DNA of 64,000 nt, taken from NCBI RefSeq assembly GCF_958295425.1, contig NC_081142.1, positions 16,314,821 through 16,378,820 of the forward strand. Direction: 5' to 3'. Below are positions 1 to 13,300 of this stretch, piece by piece. Under the pieces are notes generated by a model. The model did no database searches, was not told the origin of the DNA, and worked only from the letters and a program-made list of their open reading frames with translations. The translations under genes and the position numbers were made by a program. Positions within the stretch are counted from its first letter, which is position 1, and every line of letters starts with the position of its first letter. This DNA is from Solea solea. Its lineage: Eukaryota; Chordata; Actinopteri; Pleuronectiformes; Soleidae.

Positions 1-1106
1 AGGTTTGCCTTTCAATGACAACAGTTTAATCCCAGTTAAACTCATGATGTACTACTCACTAATTCACCCCTGTAAAGTGTAAAAAAAGTTTTGCATCAAA
101 GCATTAAAACCAGGTAAAACAAACAAGGAGGAATATAGGTGACAATAAACCGCATACGTATGAAGTCTGTCTCAAGTCTTAACTCCACATCAAATATAGG
201 AGTGGATGCAAATTGGATTAGGTGTTTTTTTCCCTCTTACTTGTTGCTTCAATGTCTTTACCTCAACAGGTTCTGTCTGAATGGTGGGTTAGCAGATCTG
301 GATTGGCTGCCATTTATGTGGACAGGAACAAGAACACTCTGTGGGTCTGACATATGACTACTCCAAATTCATGCTCAGTGAAGTGTTAGGAACATGATTA
401 TCAGAGCTGTTCAGAGATGGAAAACTGCCTAAGAGACAGACGTAAATCATTTTCACACGTCCCAGAAAGAATTAGGGTGAATTATAGGGAGCAGGGGAGG
501 TGGCGGCACATGGGAGAAGATCTTTTATTTGGGAAGGAGGTTTTGCTTGCCAAAATCCATGCTCTCCCATGGTTTAAACACACAGAAAATGTCAGGGCAC
601 ACATACCAAGGGTGAAGTCACACAAATACATAAACAAACTGTACCGTGCTAAAGTCTGCCACCAGTAACTTTGTTGTTGACCTTGCTCATACTAAATTAT
701 GACTTGATATCTGTCAAAATGATGTGACTAAAATTTGATCATATATATTCGCAATTTTCCAACATGTGTGTGTAATGGTCAAACCTCAGAGAGTCAGGAG
801 CCTGTCTTTGCTCAAGTGTAAGGGAAGGTCACACTAAATACTTGACACTTCTGCCTGTAGAAGCATACACTGCATACATATTTTCAGGTTGTATTCTCAT
901 GAAAATGTAGAGAGATGTGTATATATAGTCATTATAACACATCTAATTTTGGCTTTTGAACACTACTGTATGTGGAAATAAAACATTCATATTTACATCA
1001 TTAGTTCAACTGCTGCTTTAAAGGCCCTGTTTCTGAAAACTTCCAATATCAATTTTCTCTGCACCCTCACAGAGCCAAACACAAACTAACATACTCTCCC
1101 ACTCAC
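1..1106 (-). other. hmcn1 intron 11 (partial)
   Basis: AT-rich sequence downstream of the exon 11 donor. No exon with Ig-like coding potential, tRNA or clear transposon was seen. Confidence 0.7.
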
Positions 1107-1376
1107 CTTGCACACTGAGGTAAACTCGCTCTGCAGTCACCCCTCCTTCGTTCATAGCAATGCACTCGTACCAGCCAGCGTGGTCTGGAGTCACAGGGGA
1201 CACCTGCAGCGAGAGGTTGGTCAGGACCTGCACCTTGGAATCCAGACGGGCAACCTGACCCCCTCTCAGCCAGGTGAGGTTGAAGTTGACTGTGCTAACA
1301 ACGTGGCAGGTGAGGACGGCGCGGGAGCCAGGGATGGAGGTTACATTTCCCTCGACTGTGATGGCTGGAGGCGGCT
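1107..1376 (-). CDS. hmcn1: hmcn1 exon 11 (Ig domain 2)
   Basis: 270 nt, acceptor TCTGCAG, donor CAAG|GTGAGT, phase 1 at both ends, so one complete Ig module per exon. Encodes [20 protein letters not shown], then VLTCHVV, LTWLRGG and [16 protein letters not shown]. Three sequons (NVT, NLT, NLS) suggest glycosylation. No later hmcn1 exon is seen between here and the left edge. Confidence 0.94.
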
Positions 1377-4300
1377 CTGCAGAATGAGGACATAATGTTG
1401 TGGTCAGCGGCCAGAAAGTTTGCATCATTAAGAAAGAACAGGAGTTCAGAGCAAACACCTGGACATGAAGTATTATTTTTTTAGACATGAGACACAGCAT
1501 TACACCCCATACAGGTTTCCTAATTCAAGTCTACTCAGTCTCAGCAGATTTTTTACCTAAATATTTATCTTTATTCCTAAAAAATACAAAAACAAAACTT
1601 TTAATCACACATTGTGAGAAGCTGTCTCACTTCATGCCCTTGACAGCTGCTCAGATATGACTAAAAGAGAATGACACAAAAAAAATGTGAAATTGTAAAA
1701 TTATGTGAATCAAGGATTTAGCCCATGTTGATCATCAAACACTCAAAGCCGATGCAGAGGGTTTGGCTCCGTGAGATTAGGATGACATACATTTGGCAGA
1801 TGAACAGCTTTCATGTACGTACTATGTGAGAGCCTTTCCTTCTGTAGAGAATATAGCTGGCCCACTAACAAAGCTGTGGCTGAGGAATATTAATGTCCTC
1901 TCCTTTTAGAGACGTGATAAGTGGTAACAGTTGGACAAACCGTCACATATGCATCTTTGGAGTGTTAGCCGCAGTGCCGAGGTTAAAATCAAACATTAAA
2001 CAGATCCTTCTACTATTTCAAAAAGGGTCTTTCAACCACCTCTCACTCTCTTTTTTTTTCTCCGCACACCACCGTCTTTCCTGCTGCTTGGCATCATTCA
2101 GGTTGATGGTGTTCCAGTGCGTTCCACAAAGCAGAGGCTCTCTTCTTTCCTTTTTTTAATGAAAGTTTTGAAAAGGAGACTTGCTGACTCTGTTTGGACT
2201 CATGTGGTGTCAGTTCTGGTGTCTCATCATGGAAAAGGGTTCTGATTGAAAAAACTAAATGCACCACAGAGAATTTCGGGAAAAGGCAAAATACATTTAC
2301 TTTGCCCAGTGATGGAAATCAAGGAATAAATCACTATATATCCCCTTTGGTGTGTGCTCAAAGCTTTAAAAACATACAGCTCACAGAGTCATAAATTGTT
2401 CTGCATTTATTATTGTGGTTACGAGTGAATAGTTGTGGTTACACTCTGCTGTTGCGCTGGAGCTGTGCACCCGAGCCATAGCATACCTGGAACCCTAATA
2501 AACCCTAATAATTAAATCTTATATAATCCTCCATTTTACATCATACCCACACTTTACAAATGAGACACATACACTATACATACATAAAGGGGAAGCTAAT
2601 GTTCCATACTCTTATATTAAATCAGCCATCAAACAGGTTCTCTGCTTGAGATCCACAGCAAGAGACCATGACGGAGTAAAACCATAATTGACGGGCACTT
2701 AGAATCTCACCATGTGGGCACATGGATGTGTGTGTGCATGTGTGTGCACAAAACTCTTGAGCATGACAGAAACATAATCCTGAAGCACCATTTCACTCAA
2801 GGTATTTTGTGTCTTAATGTCCAGGAGTGTCCTTCAAGTGTTATTTAAAACGACACAGAACATTAATAATAACGAAACCTTAAATTAGTAGATCAATCAA
2901 ACACTCATTATACTTTGAGTATAATAACAGTCATGGCTCATTATGGGTTACCTCAACACAGACTGTTAATTAACACAAACTACAGTTCACTGCTGTCAAC
3001 ACTTTATTCAGCCTTTTTTTGTTTCACTTTAGCTAATTTCGATATGATACTGAATGCTTTTGTTAAATGTTTTATGCATGTATGCATGTTGTTGCACGTA
3101 ACTAAGATTATAATGGACTTGGTGCAGTATAAATATCCTAATAAAAATACTAAATACTTGAGAAAGCACTCAGAAATCACCAACCTCCACAACTGTTGCT
3201 CAGTTTCCCACATTGTCAATACACAATAGTTTCTTCCCTGGGCTATAACCTACATTCCCAGCCCAGTTATGCCTCACTGTTGGAGGAGGTAAATGATGGT
3301 AGTCACCTATTCTGTATGTGTACATACCTGAAACATCCAGAAAGGTGCGAGCTCTTCCAGTTCCTGCACTGCTGACTGCAATACACTCGTAGAAGCCCTC
3401 GTCCTTTAGATTAACCGTGGCTATTTCCCACGATGCATTGTCAGACTCACTGGAATCAAGTGTCGCGGGAGATTTAGAGAAAGAAAAGAGTTCAATACAT
3501 TTGTTTTTATATTATTATTGATTTTAACATTGATTTATTTAAATCTGCTACTACCACACTAGCATTGTTGTATAGTATCTTTTAAAATTAACAAACTATT
3601 TGTCATTAGCTACAGAGGTAATTGTCCTGGTCAGTACAGCATGTCTCTTGGCGATAGCTGTGGGCCTGGGGGTGGGCGATCCCTGCAGTTTGAACATGGC
3701 TGCGTGACTGATTTTTTTTCCACTTCCAAACCTGCTACGGGAGTAGAGGAGCAGTTAATTTGTGGAGTACAGTTCTGACTGGCCACATGTTGCTGAAATA
3801 ATTGAGTGAAATGCTAAAACGATGGCTGGGACAGATGTTTGCCAGATGTGTGCGGCATGCATAAATTAATTTTTGACAAAAATACATTATATAGAAGAGG
3901 GATATATTGCTAAGTAGTGCAGGGATATGCACTTTACAGCCAGTCCTACAGCCACGTCAGGATGAAGTTGTTCCTTCTTTTCCCTTGTGTTCTTGCTGTG
4001 TTGTCTCTGCATTTTCCCCTTCATCCAAACCTACTTTCTTCACCACAGTACACCAGTGGTACAGTGTAGTTCAGCTCAGTGGTGCAGTGTGGAAAAGTGC
4101 ATCTTAATCTGGTTTGAATTTGCATGACAGAGTATGTGGGTTGGATGGTGATAGCTGCATCAGCTACATTAATAGCATGAAGTCATACTCCTGCGTCACA
4201 GCCTAACCCGCAATTACTTCCACAAAAAAGAAGAGTGCAGCTGACAGGAGAAAGACAGTGGACATCCAGCATTGGGTGTTTGTTCTTCTTGACATGTGAC

Positions 4301-7300
4301 TGTTTATTACAAAGAGAAGACAAGCTTTATTTGAGAGAAGGCTGTGGCGTGTTGTATCTTTTTCCCAACTATTGCACAGAAGTGATGATTCTCTGTTGGC
4401 TAATCCACAGATTGCCCACTTGTCTAGCTCTAACCTCTAAAAGCTGGACAACGATACCCGGACAGGAAGTGTGCCAAAATCCCCATCACGTATCGACTGA
4501 ACCAAACTGTAGTGCTTGATATAAACATGAGCACCTCCACAGTGTTTGTTCACCTGAAAAGTTGGTCCACACCAAGACGTCTTCCATCCCTGGTGAAGCG
4601 CAGGGTGAAGGGGATCAGGCTCTCTACCTGACAGTTAACAACTCCTCTCTGCAGGTAGTAACCATGAGATGTGGCTGGCATCTGCACCTTTGGAGCACCT
4701 GAAAGAGAGATAAATAAAATCAGCTAGTAATAATTAAGTAATACCCCATAAATGTATTTTTACATGGCAACTTACTACTAGCATCACTAGCTACTTACTG
4801 CTAGCATCACTGACCTGGTATAATACTGGAGAAAGACACACTTGAGACTCGTTGGAGCAGATAACCATCCTGGTCATATCCTGTCACTCGCAGGAAGAAG
4901 GCCTCATTGGGTGGAATAAACTCTGTAATGTTCCACAGGCCGTATGGCTGCCGTTCAGGGTAGTAGCGGATTGGCAGAGTTTTGATCACGTTGCCCGTGG
5001 TTGAGAGGAGCTCCAGCCTGTCAGGCCGCGCAGGAGGGGAAAGTCCAGTGGTGTTGATAAGGATATGGGTGGGAATACCTGGACAGTTTAAATGAAATTT
5101 AATGTACTGTATCCACTGCTGCTGTCACAGCTACAGGATATAAGTGAAGACAACAGGTGATAGGGAAAACATATAACAGCTGTGGTGTCCATTCTTTTAC
5201 GATTTGGAAGGTTGCCCTCACTGACCTTGAACTGGCCGACTAGAGGTCTTTTTTATGTCCAACGTGGGTTTTCTGGAAAACCCGGCTCGGAAGTCAATGG
5301 TGCTGAGGCCAGAGATACGAACAGAATGTCTTCCATCACTAGAGGTCTGCATTAAAAAAAATTCAAATCAATATTTATGTCCAAGAATTTTTGCCCAGAA
5401 CCTTAATATAACACTTAGAATTTATAAAGAACGTACGAGAGAATAAGTACAGTTGTTGCATCTAAGGCATTAGAGTGCTTTAAATGACAGACACAACACT
5501 GAGATTGTTGTGTGTTGCCTGTTGTGTGCCAACTGTCTCCACATGTATAGACAAGCCACTTAAGATACAACTGGCTGTCAAGTATCTCACGCCAGAGCTT
5601 ATAAAACATCCACAGTTCAGAGGTGACCCATTCAGTCTGACATTCATACTTTAATTTCACAAACACGACCACTATAATCAGGGAATGGTGGGTGGCTTGT
5701 GTGGTCCTCATTGCTCAGAGTTCTTTTGAAGCCTTTCAGAAATAGAGACAGAGTAATTACAGTGAAGTATAGGTTGGTGAGAGGTGGAAACTCCTCACCT
5801 TAAGTTGAACACCTCGGGGGTGTCACAGACATTGAGTCACAATGCACCGTGAGACATTCAAACCCAAACTGTCATTTGCAGTTGCATGAAATGAAAGACA
5901 ATGTGCAGATTTATTGCATTTTTCAGATGACCGACTTTACACTCCTGCACGTTAACTTTAATTGCTGATGATGAAGAAAGAAAGGTTCATTCAGACAGAC
6001 AACAACAGCTCTGCTAATCGTGAAATGTTCAGACAGGATGAGGTAACACCAGAACAAAGGGAATCCAAACTAACCTTCAATGCTAATGCCGGCCATCATA
6101 AAACACAATGCAAGTTGTGGCCATCTACCCTGCCCTAATGGCTGCTGTAGAATCCCGGGTCTTCAGTTAGTTGTAAATGAGGCCATAATATGTGGAGAGG
6201 TCCTTTAAAGGTCATGTCTTCATAAAAAATTAGAGTCCCTGTCAGTAAAGCTGGAACAGTGAACTGCTCCAGTTTTGGTTCCACAGACCTAAAGTAGAAG
6301 AATTTTTTTTTTGTTTGTTTAATATGAGGGTTCAGACACATTTAGCCTTTTTTTTCTATTACTTAAGTAGAAGAAAACTGAAAGCAGGGTTTCTCAATCG
6401 TGGTCCTGGAGATGTTTCAGATATTACCCCACTCTAACACACCTGATTCAAATAGTCAGCTCGTCAGCAAGCACTGATAACGCCCGATAACGACTCATTT
6501 GAATCAGGTGTGTTGTCAGTCAGTTGGATTCATATAAAACATGCTGAGCAGTGGGTCCCAAGGACCAGGATTGAGAAACCCTGCCTTAAAAATGACAGCC
6601 TTGCTTATTCTTCTTCTTCCTCTAATACTTAAATTATTTGAAGCATTGATTGATTGTGACCTGTCCACGGTGTACCCCGCCTTTCGCCCTGAGATTGGCA
6701 TGGGAACATGTCAACCCCGTTTGTCTTTTCTGTTTGCCTGCGTGCTTTTACAATTGCAAGCTTCCAAACTGTAATCATGGGTAATAAAATGGACTATGAA
6801 GTTAAAGTGCACTTGACAACGTCGAGGTCACTGCAACATGAAGAAAATTCACCTGGATGCCTCTCATCTGAGGACATCTGCAGGCCAACACACGATTGTT
6901 GGTATGCAAAATATGATCACATGATACAATATGGGGCCACTGTGACGGCAAAAGTGTAAAAAGAAATCTTTAAATATGACGGGGAGATGGATCTAATTAA
7001 AGGTATATTAAAAGGATTAAATGTGATGTGGGTCTTACACATTAGTGTTTCTGAAAACCAGCATGGAAGAACAGCAAACTCCCACTAAAGCATTTATCCA
7101 CATTTCTTTGGATGTCCTGGGAAGCACAGTTTAAAAAAAAAAGGGGGAGATATTTTTAGTATGGAAACCAGGTAGTGTTGACTGAAGATGGAAAAGGCAG
7201 TGTCCAAGAGGCGAAATGGGAAAAACACAATGAAATGGGGCCAGAGAGAGAGAGAGAACAGCAAATCCTGATGCACTTCGCTGAGGGGGAGAATGTGAGG

Positions 7301-10300
7301 AGTGAATGTGTTGAGAGGAAGATGTATGATGAAAGACAATAGTGACAGGAAGTGGTTAAAGAAGACGCACAGGAGGAGGCAGAACAAAGACGACAGAATA
7401 CAACATCTCTTTTTTGTGTCTGTTGAATATTCCTCATCAGATCACCATGAAGTCTGAGAGCACAGAGCTCAGTCAGAGGCTGAGGACATGGTCTACATAA
7501 AAAAAGCTTTAACAGAAAACAGTGTTACGCAGCCAAAAGAATGCAATGTAAGCAATCAATCATAAAATAAAAGAGGTCTGCCAGTAGTTATATAGCACAC
7601 TGGGGGAAATGTTTTGCAGTCCTCCTATCATACATGAGGAAAAAACATGATCAGTGTTTCTAATGGTTGGGTGATGTAATGTTTTGAATGTTAAGTGAGA
7701 GAATCCAGCATCAAATTAAAGCTGAATAATTAATCTTATATTGCAAATAAACCTCAGTCCATTACACCTTTACGCCTTATTTCACATCCACATTCTGTTG
7801 ATTACCTTCATGTAAACACATTAATGCTGCATTATGTACAGTATGTACATAATGTATGTAATGTATGCTCCCAAAACTGTCACGAATGTCTCTTGAAAAT
7901 AGATTATAAACATGTGAAAAGGAAATATAGGAAAATGAGACAGCAAACAGAGTAATGAAGTTCTACATTACTTCTACAAATAATGGGAGTATCGAGAGAA
8001 AATATGCAAATCAGCATTTTGATAGTTGACACAGATTTTCATCCCGTCTGAATTCCCATAAATCAGCGGAGTGCTAACACAAAACACAGCTATGTAGAGA
8101 TGAGGGAGAGAATCCCAGCAGGGGTCTACAGAGAATACAGGGTCACTGAGGCCCCTTCAACAAATCACTCAGGTAAAAATGCTTGTCATTTCCCAACATC
8201 TGGATTTGACAGTGTGGGCAGTCAAATGTGTGACCTTTTTTTACATTACCTCAGCAACAGGGTGCTAACACTTTACACTCTGAAACAAGTACACAACAGC
8301 AATCAGGCCCATGAACAAGGCTGTGTTATAGAAGTTTGTGTTGACAGTTGTGGTGTTCGCTTTAAAAATCTTGGGAACTCAAGACTCAAATGTGCATTTC
8401 TGGTCATGGTTTTGTTTCCTGGGAGATGCTTTGACCACACAACAAGCATATTAAATTGATTATGCATCACTGTATTTGAACATGCTGATTTATTACTGCA
8501 GTAATTCAACTAAAGAGCTCAGCTTCCTCATAGGGTGTGAGTCATGACCTCATTCCATAGTTACACTACTGAACCAGTAAATAGCTTTTAAAGACAGCCC
8601 ACTTCTGGGAAATGTTAGAAGAAGCTTTCAACTTTTAAATACATTTACAGGTAAAGAATGGATTGTTTACCTTGATAGACCACATCCCAGGCTGTGGGTC
8701 CTTGATGTTGACAACTTTGGCAGAGTTGGGGATGTGCAGGAGCTCGGTCAGGCTGTCACCCACCTCCACAATCTTCCCTAAAGGCCAAACATTAATTATT
8801 AGGGCTATAGGGTGCAATTTTGCCACATGTTGAATGAAAGATCTGAAATGAATGTCAATTTAAACCCCATTGCAATTTCTACACTTCCACACTGCGTCTT
8901 GTCTTGTCCTTTTGTAACTTATCTGTGTATATGTACTAATACATACCTACATTAAAGAATACCTACAGTTTCAGTACAGTTCTGTACATACACTGTCTGT
9001 ATAGAGCAAACCTCTTACCTTGTGGATTTTTAATCTCAATATTAGGTGCTGGGCCACTGAGAGCCACAGTGATTTGCTTGAGGCTGGGGTCAAAGGGCAT
9101 CTGCCAAGTGTTGCTGACCCCGGTAGAGTGATCAGTGGACAGCAGGTGGACCTTGGACGACTGCACGGCTTCCTCCACCCATTTGAGGACCTACAGCAAT
9201 GGATCGTCAATATAAAAAAAGGAAGAAATGCACATCATTTCTAATGTACACACCGGCAGGGCTCCGTGCCAGTTCCGCTTCCCAAACCTAATTTTGAACC
9301 AGCCGAAAAAGAGTTTGGTTCATCCTCACAAACCGTGACATCATCAGTGTCAGGACGAGTGGAAAGTAGAGGAAGTACAGAGATTTTGATGGTGCTGTGT
9401 TTCCTTCCACCTGAATAACGCAGAGTAGCATCCTCACACTTTGGTTCCTCTTAAACTGGTGTGAATGTGGGCTAGTTCGCCAGAAAGCACCATGGTTCTG
9501 AGGCTCCAGAATGGAGCCAGAACCAAAACCGTGTCTCTCTGAAATCTCTAACAGCTGCTTTTGCCTCCTCGGCTGCATACAAGGTCATCATCCGAACTTG
9601 TGCAAAGTATTCATCAGGAAGTGTCTGACATTCCCATGTCCTTCACCTTTATTTCATTCACGTCCCTGTGGAGAATCCCACTGCTATTGTGTGAGTGAGA
9701 TACAGACCTAGTTGAAGGTAAAGGAGCAGTGATTTGTGATTTCAGAGTGATATCCAACAGAGCTCAGTAAGCTCGAAACATCGCAGTATCAAAGGAATGC
9801 AAGAAAAAAACGTAATCATCCGACTCGGAGAAGTCGAGACCAGAACTGCTGTTCAAAACCTCTGTTTCTGGAGGATGTTCTTACCTCGTTGACCTGTTTC
9901 TTGTCAAGATGGAAGACCTGTCCAGAGCTGGTGGAGGCAATCTCCTCATAAGCCTTGTATCCGACATGTGTCCTATCATCACAGTCCCCGGTCAACACAA
10001 ACACCACCTACACACAAGAACATGTACATATAAAAAAAAATGTGATCTCTTTACCATTAAACCTTGAACCATGTTAAAGTAAAACAAAAAATTAAACCTG
10101 TGATTGTTTCTGCTGAATGAGCTGCAGGACTTCATGGGTCAGCTTGTAGTCTTTAGATCGGGCATCTGTGAAGACGTAAATGTAGGAACCCGGCAAGGAG
10201 ATCTCCAAAGCAATCTTAATGGCACCAATACTCATCTCTGGGCAGTCCCCACCTCCCTGAGAAAGAGATGGATGTCATAAGCATATGGCATTCAAATACA

Positions 10301-13300
10301 TGTGTGGATGAGTTTAGAAGACATGTGCAGTTTCCTGAATTACCCAGCAGCAACTGATGATTTAAATCTTAAATATTATGTTGTACATCCAAAAGTCACT
10401 GAATCAGTAACATCAGGACTTGTAGATGTTTCTTTCACCGCTCATCAAAGAGGCTTCCTCATCTTCAATGAGAGGTGAAATGCCTCCAAGAAATCTCTTA
10501 AGTCCAGTTGCAATTGATTCAGTGACTTTTGGAAAACCATGTCCACCCCAGGATGATTGAGAATCTACACAGTCATTACTTTGTAGATTCCATGAGCACA
10601 TTGATAAATTGAATATTACAACTAGGGGACTTTTAATAGAATCTATGTGTGTCCATAATGCTTCTTTCTGTTGCAACTTCTGTAACTTTGACATCTCCTA
10701 TTTTTCTTTGTCAAACCAAACTACATTTAATGAAAAAATACAATTAAGAGCAGACAAAAGTTCTGGGCTTTCAATTGGCTCATATGGACGCACCTAAAAA
10801 CAATAACTGCGGGGGCCTGAAGCTTAAAAGTAACAACATCTAATGGATTTATAAAAGGATGAAAAATAATCTAGATTCAAACAAGCTCTAAATACCTCTC
10901 TTCAAGTATTTTCTTTCTTTTTCTCATCAATTACTCTCTCTCTCTGTCTGACTGGTGGGGTCAAAAGGAAATGTTTTTGACAGCATTCCTATGGGCACGC
11001 ATCTGTCTGTCTGTGGGGTTCAACAACTATCTTTGATGCATCACCCCCAATGAGTAACATCTGGAACGAAGTGACTCATTTTTTTAGGCCAGAAGGGCAG
11101 AAGGTGAAGAGACAGGATTCTTCCATTTCCTGCGAACCCCGACATCTCCAATTTGGCCAAAAAGCAACTCCTCATTTCACCTCTTGCCCCCAGCACTAAG
11201 CCTGATAACCTTATGCACTTGTGTTCTGACTAACATCTCCTCCCTTAAAGGGTTCAAATATGACATTCACTGCCACTAGCATCTAAGGAAAATGAAAGAA
11301 AGGAAATAATGAAAGAATTTGTCATTATACAACCAAAATTGCACATCAATATAACAGATCGGAGCTGCTGCAACTGAGTGCACCACCACAATGGATGTGG
11401 AGAACATGCAACATCCACACAGAAAGGTCCCAGACCGGGAATCAATTGCTGTGTGGCAACAGTGCTAACCACTGCCAGTGCTAACCTAAACCACTAAACC
11501 ACCGTGCCACAACGAAAATGCTTTGTCAGTCACACCTCAGTCTGACTGTGAAACATGTTCCTACATCCAGAAACACAACTGATTCAGGTTTACCTGTGGT
11601 GGCTCCAAGTGGATCCTATGTGTCTCATTCTCAGATTGAAGCAAATTAGCAAAATCATTTTTGCTTCCGTCAGTCTGTGATGTATGTGCCATCTCCAGAC
11701 TCCAGACTTTGTGACGACTGCACTGACTGTATGTGTTGATTGTACATGCTCCAGATAATAAAATGTATTGGATTACATAGATGAATGGAATGCCAGACCC
11801 ACAAAGACTCTCATTTTAATATGACTGAAATGTGTACACAACTGTCAGGCTTCATGGTGTTTGTAGTTGAATGCCACTGAAAACTGTGGCAAGATGTCAA
11901 ATCGCAGAATCCATCTGGATGTTATGTTTACATTACTGCTACTCACAACTGGGGTCATCTTGCTTTGTGGTTTGTGCTGAGGTTACACAATGGTTCTCAT
12001 TGAGAAGGACTACTTAACTGACCACCATAACTATAGAACTCATATGAACCCTTTTCACAACAGAAAATATTCAATTTAAAGTCAGTTCCTATCAGAATGT
12101 TCCATGCACTACTTTCAAGGACTGAACAGGTGAGATGAGGAAAAACAGACTCCTGAATGAAGAAGCAAATGAGAGGAAAACTGGATCTCTTCCACTCTAC
12201 GCACAGCAAAACACTCACAGACTAGATGAAGACAACACCATAAGCCAAAGATGCACAAAAACTTGCCAAACACACACACTTTCTTCAAAGCATATATTTC
12301 TGAATGCTACTGGTCTCTGTCGCTCTGTCATTCTTTTACTTTAACAAACACTGTTTTTGCAGTTTTACTGCATGTCTAATGGGTAAGGAGGAAAAGTTCC
12401 TGCACAATGTCCTTTTTTCTCTCACACAAACTTGGCAGTTCTCTGTTTAGTTGTCTAGCCGTGGTATGTTTTTGTTTATGCATTTGTTTGCAATGGTGCA
12501 GGAGGGAAAATAAACACAAAAGAGAACAATGTTTTCCACTGTGAAATTCCTGGGTCAACACATGACGAAGGCTTTGAATGTTTGACCCTCTGGCAATATT
12601 ATATGAAGTGTGAAAACACATCAAATTGTCACACTTAATCGTATAAATCATGTAAAAACAAATAAAATGTGTTTCTTTTAATTGCACAATGTTGACTGAT
12701 GAAAACAATGTCTTAATCAGCTCACAAATATTCTGGCCCATATGTCTGGCATGACCATACTTTGCAGATTTTATCAAGACCCTATGACCCCCCCCGTGTC
12801 CAGACCACGGTTGCTATCTCCTCCATTTGATGAATTTCATCTGTGAACCCACCTGAACGTACAGCTCTCTCAGCTCATACTGGAACTTCTTTGGGTCTGT
12901 CGTGATTGTTACAGGTCCAATCTCTGCAGAGAAACAACAAAAACAAGCGATGTGATTAATATAGCCACTGGCTGGAGTCTCCATCTGATGAATAACATTC
13001 AGCATTCTTGTTTCCCTAAATTCTTCTGTAGAGCCAAATATTAGTTTTGGCAAATGCTCACGGATGTCCAGATTAAAGCTGCCGAGGAGAACTGCAGGAA
13101 AGAAAATATATTTATTTGACAGGGAAAGGGAAAAATAAAGGAGGAAATGTCAGAAAGACGGACAGACTAGTATTGAAGGAAAAACCATAAAAGGAAGATT
13201 AGAACAGCAATCTTGACATTTTTCTCAACATAGATAAGATATAACAATGATCCATACTGCCCTCGTTTCTTCACATGTTATTTACAAAAGGTGTTTTTTT

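Larger units (their letters stand above)
5347..8670 (-). other. hmcn1 intron 6
   Basis: About 3.3 kb intron. It contains one miniature inverted-repeat element (6385-6583) and a short LINE 3'-end fragment just after it; the rest is AT-rich with no recognisable gene. Confidence 0.7.

Noticed and set aside
8100..8459. 119-codon plus-strand frame in hmcn1 intron 6
   Set aside because: No recognisable domain, no splice context and mixed composition; a chance frame.
9250..9530. Possible old DNA transposon in hmcn1 intron 4
   Set aside because: GGCTCC / GGAGCC ends look complementary, but I could not define matching terminal repeats or a target duplication.
12376..12777. 133-codon minus-strand frame just downstream of hmcn1 exon 2
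   Set aside because: It is not joined to hmcn1 by plausible splice sites in phase and shows no domain; exon 3 follows exon 2 with correct phase without it.
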